From Microbispora oryzae (GTDB taxonomy: Bacteria; Actinomycetota; Actinomycetes; Streptosporangiales; Streptosporangiaceae), in the NCBI RefSeq assembly GCF_017896165.1, contig NZ_JAFCNB010000004.1:62001-126000 (forward strand): DNA of 64,000 bases, read 5' to 3'. Made by a program: the position numbers and the translations under genes. Under the pieces are notes generated by a model. That model did not search any database and was not told the origin of the DNA. It was given only the letters and a program-made list of their open reading frames with translations. Positions 25,858 through 33,716 of this stretch are shown in pieces; the stretch's first letter is position 1, and every line of letters begins with the position of its first letter.

Positions 25858-27972
25858 ATGGCTCTGCCCGGTGCCGCCGGAGCCCGGCGGGTGCTGGTCA
25901 TCGGCAATCTCACCATCGACGACGTCATCCACCCCGACGGCACCGTGCGGATGGGCTCCCCCGGGGGCAACGCGGTCTACGCCGTGCTGGCCGCCCGGCT
26001 GTGGAACCCGGCCGTCGGCGTCGTCACCAGACGCGGCGACGACCTTCCCCCCGGGATCCTCGAGGCGCTGGAACGGCTGGAGGTGGACACGTCGGGCGTC
26101 CGCACCGTCGACGGCCCGACCGTACGCAACTGGGTCGTGTACGAGGAGGACGGCCGGCGGCACTGGATCTACCGCACGCCCAGGGAGCGCTCCGCGCAGG
26201 TCGCGGTGCGCCCCGAGGACGTCCCGGACGCGTGGTTGTGGGACGAGCCCGCGCCCGTGGTGCACGTCGCCGCCATGCCGCTGGCCGCGGCTGCCGCCCT
26301 TGTGGAGCACGTCCGCAGGCGCGCCCCCGGCGCGCTGATCACCCTGGACACCCACGAGGACTGGGCGGGGGACGGCGAGGCGGTCACCGGCCTCGCCGTC
26401 CGGGCGGACGTCTTCGTCCCGAGCCGGGACGAGCTCGCCGCCCTCGCGGGATACGACGACCCGCCCCGGGCGGCGGCGTGGCTGCGGGGGCTTGGCGTGC
26501 CCGCGGTCGTGGTGAAGCTGGGGGCCGCCGGCGCGCTGGTCGACGCGGGCGACGGGCCCCAGGTGGAGGTGCCCGCGTTCCCCACGGAGGCCGTGGACGC
26601 CACGGGCGCGGGCGACACGTTCTGCGGCGCGCTGGCCGCCGCGCTCGCCGCGGGACTCCCGCTGGCCGAGGCGGTGCGGCGGGGAGCCGCCACGGCGGCC
26701 TGGGCGGTCGCCGGGATCGGCTCGCTCGCGCTGGCCGGCCTGGAGCCGGAGGAGGCCGCCCGCCAGTACGCCGCCCTCGACGGCGTCACCGACGCCGACG
26801 GCGACGCCACTCCCGAATCCGCCGGGTCGGATGAAAGGGGTCAAACGGACAAATCGCCCGATGCGCCCAGTGTGGCGCCGTACGACATCGACGTCATGCG
26901 GCGCGAGATCACCATGATCCCCGAGGTGGTGGCCCGTCACCTCGCCGATCCCGGCGGGGAGGTGGCCCGGCTCGCCGCGACGCTGGTGGAGCGGGGCGTC
27001 GAACACGTCTTCCTGGTGGGCTGCGGCGACTCCTACTTCGCGGGGCTGGCCACGGCGCTGGCCTTCCAGCGGCACGCGGGCGTCTCCGCCAGGGCCGTGC
27101 ACGCCCTCGACTTCGCTCGCTACCAGGTGCGCTACCTGCCGGAGCGCAGCGCCGTGGTGTGCGTGTCGTTCTCCGGGAAGGTCGGCAGGACGACCGAGGC
27201 CGCGGCGCAGGCCCGCAGGTTCGGCCACTTCGCCGTGGCGCTGACCAACAACCGTGAGGGGGCGCTCGCCGCGGCGGCCGACACCGTGCTGCCCGTTGAC
27301 GTCCCGACGCTCGGCTTCTCGCCCGGCACCAGCACCTATCTCGGCCTCGTCGCGACCCTGGCCGACCTGGCCCTGCGCTGGGGCGCCGCCCGGGGCCGCG
27401 ACGTCGGAGCGGCGCGCGCCGCGCTGGACTCGGCGCCCGCCCTCGCGGAACGGACCCTGCTCGCCAACGCGGGACCGGCGGAGAAGGCGGCCCAGGCGAT
27501 CGCCGAGCACGGGTGGACGGCATTCCTCGGCGCCGGGCCAAACGAGGCGTCCGCCAAGTTCGGCGCGGCCAAGCTCTTCGAGGGCCCGCAGCTCGTGGGC
27601 CTGAGCACCAACATCGAGGAGTGGGCGCACGAGGAGTATTTCGTGACCTCGCCCGGGACCCCGGTCGTCGTGATCGCACCGACGGGGGCGGGTGCCGACC
27701 GGGCCGCCGAGATCCTCAGCGAGATCGACTTCATCGGCGCGTCGGCCGTCGTCGTGAGCGACGCCGCGCCCGCGCTGCCCGCGCTGCATCTGCCGCTGGC
27801 CGAGGGACTGCCCGAGGAGTTCTCCCCGCTGCTGGCCGCCCTCCCGCTGAGTCTGCTCGGCTTCCACCTCGCCGAGGCGCTGGGCAAGCAGAGTTACAAC
27901 TTCCCCAGCGAGGAGGCCAGGACCGAGCACTACGACACGATCCACCGAGTGGTGATCGGAGAGCCGGCATGA
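25858..27972 (+). CDS. PfkB-family sugar kinase fused to a SIS-domain sugar-phosphate isomerase/deglycase
   Basis: 704 residues. Residues 1 to about 310 are a complete PfkB kinase: GSPGGNAVYAVLAARLW near the N terminus and the DATGAGD anion hole at 247-253, with catalytic Asp253. A 35-residue acidic linker follows. Residues about 346-704 are a double SIS module resembling the GlmS isomerase/FrlB type (VGCGDSYFAGLA, SFSGKVGRTTEAA, STNIEEWAHEEY). The fusion would phosphorylate a sugar adduct and then isomerise or deglycate it. This corresponds to FrlD plus FrlB in one chain. The stop overlaps the next start (ATGA). Sugar identity is not determined. Confidence 0.9.
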   Translation: MALPGAAGARRVLVIGNLTIDDVIHPDGTVRMGSPGGNAVYAVLAARLWNPAVGVVTRRGDDLPPGILEALERLEVDTSGVRTVDGPTVRNWVVYEEDGRRHWIYRTPRERSAQVAVRPEDVPDAWLWDEPAPVVHVAAMPLAAAAALVEHVRRRAPGALITLDTHEDWAGDGEAVTGLAVRADVFVPSRDELAALAGYDDPPRAAAWLRGLGVPAVVVKLGAAGALVDAGDGPQVEVPAFPTEAVDATGAGDTFCGALAAALAAGLPLAEAVRRGAATAAWAVAGIGSLALAGLEPEEAARQYAALDGVTDADGDATPESAGSDERGQTDKSPDAPSVAPYDIDVMRREITMIPEVVARHLADPGGEVARLAATLVERGVEHVFLVGCGDSYFAGLATALAFQRHAGVSARAVHALDFARYQVRYLPERSAVVCVSFSGKVGRTTEAAAQARRFGHFAVALTNNREGALAAAADTVLPVDVPTLGFSPGTSTYLGLVATLADLALRWGAARGRDVGAARAALDSAPALAERTLLANAGPAEKAAQAIAEHGWTAFLGAGPNEASAKFGAAKLFEGPQLVGLSTNIEEWAHEEYFVTSPGTPVVVIAPTGAGADRAAEILSEIDFIGASAVVVSDAAPALPALHLPLAEGLPEEFSPLLAALPLSLLGFHLAEALGKQSYNFPSEEARTEHYDTIHRVVIGEPA

Positions 27973-28760
27973 GCCCCGCGGTGCCCCTGCGTGACATCGA
28001 GGCGGAGACGGAGCGCCTGCTCGGCGCGTTCGCTCAGCGCGGCCTGGCCGTACGGCTGATCGGCGGGCTGGCCGTCGCCCGGCACCGCCACCGCGACGTG
28101 CCCGCCGCCCTCGGCCGTGAGTACGGCGACATCGACCTGGTGATCCACCCCAGGGAGGGCAAGGCGTTCCGGGCCGCCATGGAGGAGCTCGGCTACACGC
28201 CCAACGTGCGGTTCAACAACATGCGGGGCGATCGCAGGCTGCTCTACGGCGACGAGGCGAACGACCGGAAGCTCGACGTCTTCGTGGGCGGCTTCCAGAT
28301 GTGCCACAGCCTCGACCTGGCCGACCGGCTCGGGCTGCACCCGGAGACGCTCGCCCCCGCCGACCTGCTGCTCACCAAGCTGCAGGTGGTCGAGGTCAAC
28401 CTCAAGGACCTGACGGACGCGCTGACGATCCTGCTCACCCACGAGGTGGCGCCGCCGGACGCGCCCGCCCCCGGCGGCGACGACCACGTCAGCCTCGACC
28501 GGCTGGTGCGGGTGACCAGCTCGGACTGGGGCTGGTACACCACCTTCACCGACAACCTCTCCCGGCTTCCCGGCCTCGCGGCCGAGCTGCTGCCCGGCCC
28601 GGCCGCCGAGACCGTGGCGGGGCGGGCCGCCGGCATCGCCGACGGGCTCGCCGCGGCGCCCAAGTCGCTCAAATGGCGCGCCCGGGGCAAGGTGGGCCGC
28701 CGCATCCCCTGGTACGAGCTTCCCGACGAGATCGGAGGGCCGATCGGTGCGCAGCCGTGA
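27969..28760 (+). CDS. Nucleotidyltransferase-fold protein
   Basis: 263 residues. The minimal nucleotidyltransferase pattern is visible: LIGGLAVARH, then YGDIDLVI (two catalytic acids) and KLDVFV (third acid). The second half (about 130-263) is helical and unassigned. Proteins with this layout are often annotated as nucleotidyltransferases of unknown target. It overlaps both neighbours (ATGA with the kinase-SIS gene; 14 bp with the phosphoesterase), so it is a full member of the operon. It might adenylylate a small molecule, or act in a toxin-antitoxin-like way; position favours metabolism. Confidence 0.8.
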   Translation: MSPAVPLRDIEAETERLLGAFAQRGLAVRLIGGLAVARHRHRDVPAALGREYGDIDLVIHPREGKAFRAAMEELGYTPNVRFNNMRGDRRLLYGDEANDRKLDVFVGGFQMCHSLDLADRLGLHPETLAPADLLLTKLQVVEVNLKDLTDALTILLTHEVAPPDAPAPGGDDHVSLDRLVRVTSSDWGWYTTFTDNLSRLPGLAAELLPGPAAETVAGRAAGIADGLAAAPKSLKWRARGKVGRRIPWYELPDEIGGPIGAQP

Positions 28761-29706
28761 CGTCAAGATTTTCTTCGCCACCGACATCCACGGGTCGGAC
28801 CGCTGCTTCCGCAAGTTCGTCAACGCCGGCAAGTTCTACGGCGCGGACGTCCTGATCATGGGCGGGGACATCACCGGCAAGATGCTGGTGCCCGTCATCG
28901 CGACCGCCGGCGGGCGCTTCACCTCCCACCTGTTCGGCCGCGACCGGGAGGTGAGCGCCGAGGAGCTGCCCGCCCTGCGCAAGACGATCGCCGACGCCGG
29001 CTTCTACGCGTACGACACCACGCCCGACGAGATCGCGGAGTTCCGCGAGCACCCGGAGCTCGTGGACAAGACGTTCCGCACCCATATGCACCAGACGCTG
29101 TCGGCGTGGATGGCGCTGGCCGAGGAACGGCTGGCGGGCACCGGCATCATGTGCCTGCTGGCGCCGGGCAACGACGATCCGCTGTTCGTCGACGAGGTGC
29201 TCGGCTCCTCCGACATGCTGCTCAACCCGGAGGGCCGGCTGGTCGAGCTGCCCGGCGGCTTCACGATGATCTCGGTCGGCTACTCCAACCCGACTCCGTG
29301 GAAGTCGCCGCGGGAGCTGCCCGAAGACCAGCTCGCCGAGAGGATCGCGCGGGAGGCGGCCAGGGTCCCCGACATGTCGAAGGCCGTCTTCAACCTGCAC
29401 GTCCCGCCGAAGGACACCCCCATCGACCAGGCGATGGCGCTGGACGACGAGTTCCGCCCGGTCATGAAGGCGGGCAGCCCGGTGATCACCGGAGTGGGGT
29501 CGAGCGCGGTGCGCGACGCGATGGCGACCTACCGCCCGCTGCTCGGCCTCCACGGTCACATCCACGAGTCCCGCGGCGAGGCGGTCGTCGGCGGATCCCG
29601 GTCGATCAACCCCGGCAGCGAATACTCCGAGGGCGTGCTGCGCGGCGCGCTGATCACCCTGTCGACGAAGAAGGGGCTCCGTGGCTATCAGCTCGTCGCC
29701 GGATAA
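28747..29706 (+). CDS. Calcineurin-like metallophosphoesterase
   Basis: 319 residues from a GTG. Metal-binding blocks appear in order: ATDIHG, MGGDITG, APGNDDP, FNLHVPP and LHGHIHES. The protein is cytoplasmic by absence of a signal peptide. It would hydrolyse a phosphomonoester or phosphodiester; in this cluster it could dephosphorylate or cleave an activated intermediate made by the neighbouring kinase or nucleotidyltransferase. It overlaps both neighbours. Confidence 0.88.
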   Translation: MRSRDVKIFFATDIHGSDRCFRKFVNAGKFYGADVLIMGGDITGKMLVPVIATAGGRFTSHLFGRDREVSAEELPALRKTIADAGFYAYDTTPDEIAEFREHPELVDKTFRTHMHQTLSAWMALAEERLAGTGIMCLLAPGNDDPLFVDEVLGSSDMLLNPEGRLVELPGGFTMISVGYSNPTPWKSPRELPEDQLAERIAREAARVPDMSKAVFNLHVPPKDTPIDQAMALDDEFRPVMKAGSPVITGVGSSAVRDAMATYRPLLGLHGHIHESRGEAVVGGSRSINPGSEYSEGVLRGALITLSTKKGLRGYQLVAG

Positions 29707-30346
29707 GACGGATAAGACGGATAAGACGGATCGCCCGGATAACCCGGATAACCCGGATGTGCCGGTCGGGCGGGGGTCGCGTCCGCCGGGGCCGCCCACC
29801 GTCGCGGTCGTCGGGTCGGCCCGGGTCGAGGAGCCGGATCCCGCGTGGCGGGACGCCCTGGCCCTGGGCACGGCGCTCGGCCGCCGGGGCTGGCGGCTGA
29901 TGACCGGCGGGTACGCCGGCCTGATGGGCGCGGCCGCGCGGGGCGCCCGCGAGGCGGGGGCGGCCGTGGTCGGGCTGCCCATGACGGCATGGACCGGCCT
30001 CACGCCCAGCCCGTGGTGCACCGAACTGCGCTGGGCCGCCGACTATTCGGAGCGGCTGCGCCACCTGCTCGCCGCCGACGCGGTGGTCGCCCTGCCGGGC
30101 GGGGTGGGCACGCTCGCGGAGGCGGCCGTGGTCTGGTCGGCCCTGCAGACCGAGCCCGGCGCCGCCCGGCTCGTGCTGCTCGGACCGCGCTGGCGGCGGC
30201 TGCGCGAGGCGTTCGCCGCCGACCTCGTCGTCGGCCCGGGCGACCTGCGGCTCGCGCCGGTCGCCGGAGACGTGGACGAGGCCGTGTCGCTGCTGGAACG
30301 GCTCGTGACGGACGGCCCCCTCGCGACCTCGGGGCCCCGGGGATGA
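29681..30346 (+). CDS. LOG-family protein (putative phosphoribohydrolase)
   Basis: 221 residues, GTG start with an AAGAAGGGG ribosome-binding site inside the previous gene. Signature blocks are GGYAGLMGAAARGA and LPGGVGTLAEA (the PGGxGTxxE motif). Experimentally studied LOG proteins hydrolyse the N-glycosidic bond of nucleoside monophosphates such as cytokinin nucleotides, releasing ribose 5-phosphate. In this cluster such an activity could separate a sugar phosphate from a nitrogenous ring. The first 27 residues (DKT/DNP repeats) come from a 9-bp tandem repeat and are probably disordered. Confidence 0.85.
   Translation: MAISSSPDKTDKTDKTDRPDNPDNPDVPVGRGSRPPGPPTVAVVGSARVEEPDPAWRDALALGTALGRRGWRLMTGGYAGLMGAAARGAREAGAAVVGLPMTAWTGLTPSPWCTELRWAADYSERLRHLLAADAVVALPGGVGTLAEAAVVWSALQTEPGAARLVLLGPRWRRLREAFAADLVVGPGDLRLAPVAGDVDEAVSLLERLVTDGPLATSGPRG
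29702..29764 (+). repeat. Seven 9-bp in-frame repeats at start of LOG gene
   Basis: Units of GATAAGACG (three exact), then GATCGCCCG, GATAACCCG twice and GATGTGCCG. The first unit contains the TAA stop of the phosphoesterase in the overlapping frame. Confidence 0.9.
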
Positions 30347-31716
30347 CCGCGGCCCCCTCGGCCCCGCCCGATCTGGTGATCCTCGCGCGGCGGGCCGTGA
30401 TCGGCGGGCGCGAGGTCCCCGCCGCCGTGTCCGTGCGGGACGGCCGGATCGCCGCCGTCGGCCCATACGACACGGCCGCGGCGCGGACCGCCGGTGAGGT
30501 CGTCGAGGTCGGCGCGGACGAGGTCGTGCTGCCCGGCCTGGTCGACACGCACGTCCACCTCAACGATCCGGGGCACGCCGACTGGGAGGGCTTCGCGTCG
30601 GCGACGCGGGCCGCCGCCGCGGGCGGGATCACGACCCTGATCGACATGCCGGTCGACAGCGTGCCCGCCACCACGGACGTGACCGCGCTGCGGCTCAAGC
30701 GAGAGGCGGCGCGCGGGCGGTGCCACGTCGACGTCGGCTTCTGGGGCGGCGCGCACGCAGGCAACGCGGGGGATCTGGCGGAGCTCCACCGGGCCGGCGT
30801 GATGGGCTTCAAGTGCTTCCTGGCCGACGCGGGGGCGCCCGATCTGCCGCCCGTCTCTCCCGCGGAGCTGGCCGCCCTCATGCGGACGCTGCGCGAGTAC
30901 GACGCCCTCCTGCTCGTGCACGCCGAGAGCGAGGCCGAGCTCGCCCGCGCCCCCCGCGCCGCGGGACGCCGCTACGCGGACTTCCTCCGGTCCCGTCCGC
31001 CGTCCGCCGAGGAGGCCGCGGTCGCGGCGGTGGTGGAGGCGGCCCGGCTGACCGGGGCGCGCGCCCACATCGTGCACGTCTCCGCGGCCGGATCGCTGCC
31101 GCTGATCGCGGCGGCCCGCCGCGACGGCGTGCGGATCACCGCCGAGACCTGCCCCCACTATCTGACGCTGGCCGCGGAGCAGATCCCCGACGGGGCGACC
31201 GAGTTCGCCTGTTGCCCGCCCGTACGGGAGGGTGTCAACCGCGACGGGCTCTGGGCGGCCCTCGGCGACGGCACGCTCGACGTCGTCGTCTCCGATCACT
31301 CGCCCTGCGCGGCCGAGCTGAAGCACCGGGAGACCGGCGACTTCGGTGCGGCGTGGGGCGGAGTCTCCTCCCTCCAGCTCGCGCTGCCCGTGGTCTGGAC
31401 GGAGGCCCGGCGGCGCGGCGTGCCGCTGGCGCGCGTCTCCGGCTGGATGAGCGAGCGCCCGGCCAGGCTCGCCGGCCTGACGGCCAAGGGCGGCATCGTC
31501 GCCGGGCGCGACGCCGACCTGTTCGTCCTCGCCCCCGACGAGACGTTCACCGTCCGCCCCGAGGAACTGCACCATCGTCAGCCCGTCACCCCGTACGCCG
31601 GCCGCCGGCTCCACGGCGTGGTGCGCCGCACCTGGCTGCGGGGGCGCCCCGCCGGCCCGGCGCGCCCCGCCGGCCGCCTGCTGACCCCGTCGACCGACCG
31701 ACCGGAGGACACCTAG
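30343..31716 (+). CDS. allB: Allantoinase (cyclic amidohydrolase)
   Basis: 457 residues, ATGA overlap with the LOG gene. The amidohydrolase metal site is visible as His70/His72 (DTHVHLN), Lys in MGFKCFL, His in LVHAES, His in HIVHVSAA and Asp in VVSDHSPC. Overall sequence fits AllB, which opens the allantoin ring to allantoate. Dihydroorotase or hydantoinase activity is the alternative. The two downstream genes (racemase-like, allantoicase) favour allantoin or a related ureido ring. Confidence 0.88.
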   Translation: MTAAPSAPPDLVILARRAVIGGREVPAAVSVRDGRIAAVGPYDTAAARTAGEVVEVGADEVVLPGLVDTHVHLNDPGHADWEGFASATRAAAAGGITTLIDMPVDSVPATTDVTALRLKREAARGRCHVDVGFWGGAHAGNAGDLAELHRAGVMGFKCFLADAGAPDLPPVSPAELAALMRTLREYDALLLVHAESEAELARAPRAAGRRYADFLRSRPPSAEEAAVAAVVEAARLTGARAHIVHVSAAGSLPLIAAARRDGVRITAETCPHYLTLAAEQIPDGATEFACCPPVREGVNRDGLWAALGDGTLDVVVSDHSPCAAELKHRETGDFGAAWGGVSSLQLALPVVWTEARRRGVPLARVSGWMSERPARLAGLTAKGGIVAGRDADLFVLAPDETFTVRPEELHHRQPVTPYAGRRLHGVVRRTWLRGRPAGPARPAGRLLTPSTDRPEDT

Positions 31717-32459
31717 TGAAGATAGTCGTGGTCAACCCCAACACCTCGCGGTCGATGACCGACGCCATCGGCCACGCCGCGCGGAGCGCCGCCTCGCCGG
31801 GCACCGAGATCCTCGCCGTCCAGCCCGAGTACGGTCCGGAGGCCATCGACTGCGCGATGGAGAGCTACCTGTCGGCCGTCGCGGTGATGGACCGGCTCCT
31901 CACCCTCGGCGAGCCGTACGACGCGGTGGTCCTCGCCGGGTTCGGGGAACATGGGCGCGAGGGGGTGCAGGAGATCGTGGACGTGCCCGTGATCGACATT
32001 GCCGAGGCGTCCGCGCACGTGGCCCAGATGATCGGGCGGAGCTACTCGGTGGTGACGACGCTCCAGCGGTCGGTGGGCGCCATCGAGGACCGGCTGCGGC
32101 TGGCCGGGCTCGCCGACCGCTGCGCCTCGGTGCGGGCCTGCGGCCTGTCGACTCTGGAGGTGGACGACGACCCCGCCGCCGCGATGGAGGAGATCGTCGC
32201 CGAGGCGGGGCGCGCCGTCCGCGACGACCACGCCGAGGTGATCTGCCTGGGCTGCGGCGGCATGGCCGGGCTCGACGAGGCGATCACCGCGCGTCTCGGC
32301 GTACCGGTGGTCGACGGCGTCGCCGCCGGCGTGCGGCTGGCCGAGGCGGTGGCCGGGCTCGGCCTGCGGACCAGCAAGGTCTGCACGTACGCCGCCCCGG
32401 ACCCGAAGCGGATTCCGGCGTGGCCGCTCTCCCGGCACCTGAAGGCGGCCGTCCGATGA
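31716..32459 (+). CDS. Asp/Glu/hydantoin racemase-family protein lacking the first catalytic Cys
   Basis: 247 residues; GTG start shares one base with the allantoinase stop. The N terminus MKIVVVNPNTSRSMT and the ICLGCGGMAG block (Cys180) are typical of the hydantoin/allantoin racemase family. At the position of the first catalytic Cys (usually ACF) this protein has AGFGEHG, i.e. Gly75. Known racemases use two Cys residues, so ordinary racemisation may be lost or replaced by another reaction. Its position between allantoinase and allantoicase suggests a role on allantoin or a related ureide. Confidence 0.85.
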   Translation: MKIVVVNPNTSRSMTDAIGHAARSAASPGTEILAVQPEYGPEAIDCAMESYLSAVAVMDRLLTLGEPYDAVVLAGFGEHGREGVQEIVDVPVIDIAEASAHVAQMIGRSYSVVTTLQRSVGAIEDRLRLAGLADRCASVRACGLSTLEVDDDPAAAMEEIVAEAGRAVRDDHAEVICLGCGGMAGLDEAITARLGVPVVDGVAAGVRLAEAVAGLGLRTSKVCTYAAPDPKRIPAWPLSRHLKAAVR

Positions 32460-33712
32460 GCGGCGGGAAGCGGCTCGACCTGGCCTCCCGCTGGCTCGGC
32501 GGCGGCGTCGTGGCGGCCAGCGACGAGTCGTTCGGCCTGAAGGAGAATCTGCTGGTGCCGGCCCCGGCCGACTTCGTGCCTGGCCACTACGACCACCGCG
32601 GCGAGATCGTCGACGGCTGGGAGACCCGGCGCCGCCGCGGCGAGCCCGGCCACGACTGGGTGATCGTCCGGCTCGGCGCCCCCGGGACGATCGCCGAGGT
32701 GGACGTCGACACCTCCTTCTTCACCGGCAACTACCCGCCGTACTGCCGGATCGAGGCGTGCGGGATGGAGGGCCACCCGGACGTGGACGACCTCACCGGC
32801 CCCGGCGCGGAGTGGGTGGAGATCGTGCCGCGCGGACCCCTCAAGGGCGACGCGCACAACCTCTTCCCGGTCGCCGACCCGCGCCGTTTCACCCACCTGC
32901 GGCTGTCGATCGAGCCGGACGGCGGCGTCGCCCGGCTGCGGGCGTACGGCGAGGTCGTGCCCGACCCCCGGCGCTGGGACGGGCTGACCGTCGACCTGGC
33001 GAGCCAGGAGCACGGCGGCCTGGTGGTGGCCAGCAGCGACGACTTCTACACCTCGGCGGACCTGCTGAACCGGCCGGACCGGGCGCGGACGATGGGGGAG
33101 GGCTGGGAGACGAGCCGCCGCCGCGACTCCGGGCATGACTACGCCGTGATCAGGCTGGCCGCGACGGGCCGGCTGCGGCAGATCGAGATCGACACCAGCC
33201 ACTTCAAGTACAACGCCACGGGCGAGATCGAGCTGTACGGCCGTCCGCCCGGCGGGGAGGAGACGGACGACCCCGGCTCGGCGGCCTGGTTCCCGATCCT
33301 GCCCCGCACCCGGCTCCAGCCCGACACGCGGCACGTGTTCACCCTGCCCCGGCCCACCGCCCCGGCGGCTGCCGTACGGGTCGACGCGTACCCCGACGGC
33401 GGCATCTCGCGGGTCAGGCTGATCGGCGTGCCCGACCGCGAGGCCCGGCGCAGGGCCGGCTTCCGCTGGTTCAACGCCCTGCCCGAGCGGCAGGCGGCGA
33501 GCTGCCTGGCCGCGGCGGGCGTGGGCGAGGAGGCCGCCGGGCGGCTGCTCGCGGCCCGGCCGTTCCCGTCAGGCCAGGAACACGGCCAGGAACACGGCTG
33601 GGAACACGGCCAGGAACAGGGCCCCGGGCCGCTCGCCGCCCTCCTGCCGGAGGGTGAGGGGGCCGTGATCGCGGCATGGTTGACGGGTTCGCCCGACGAG
33701 CCGGGGGTCTGA
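32456..33712 (+). CDS. alc: Allantoicase with unusual C-terminal extension
   Basis: 418 residues, ATGA overlap with the previous gene. Two homologous allantoicase domains are seen (first: GGGVVAASDESFGLKENLL in parts with GEIVDGWETRRRR; second: GLVVASSDDFYTSADLL with GEGWETSRRR). The enzyme splits allantoate into ureidoglycolate and urea. The last 85 residues begin RWFNALPERQAASCLAAAG, which resembles the N-terminal part of OHCU decarboxylases (urate pathway), but are interrupted by a GQEH/GWEH repeat and too short for a complete domain. The core assignment is firm; the tail assignment is tentative. Confidence 0.92.
   Translation: MSGGKRLDLASRWLGGGVVAASDESFGLKENLLVPAPADFVPGHYDHRGEIVDGWETRRRRGEPGHDWVIVRLGAPGTIAEVDVDTSFFTGNYPPYCRIEACGMEGHPDVDDLTGPGAEWVEIVPRGPLKGDAHNLFPVADPRRFTHLRLSIEPDGGVARLRAYGEVVPDPRRWDGLTVDLASQEHGGLVVASSDDFYTSADLLNRPDRARTMGEGWETSRRRDSGHDYAVIRLAATGRLRQIEIDTSHFKYNATGEIELYGRPPGGEETDDPGSAAWFPILPRTRLQPDTRHVFTLPRPTAPAAAVRVDAYPDGGISRVRLIGVPDREARRRAGFRWFNALPERQAASCLAAAGVGEEAAGRLLAARPFPSGQEHGQEHGWEHGQEQGPGPLAALLPEGEGAVIAAWLTGSPDEPGV
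33572..33619 (+). repeat. Four 12-bp in-frame repeats in allantoicase tail
   Basis: Units of the form GGCCAGGAACAC at 33572, 33584, 33596 (variant) and 33608 (variant), coding for GQEH-like tetrapeptides. Confidence 0.9.
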
Positions 33713-33716
33713 CGCG

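Noticed and set aside
27969..28760. MNT/HEPN-type toxin-antitoxin
   Set aside because: Only a nucleotidyltransferase-fold protein is present, it overlaps metabolic genes on both sides, and no HEPN partner is encoded.
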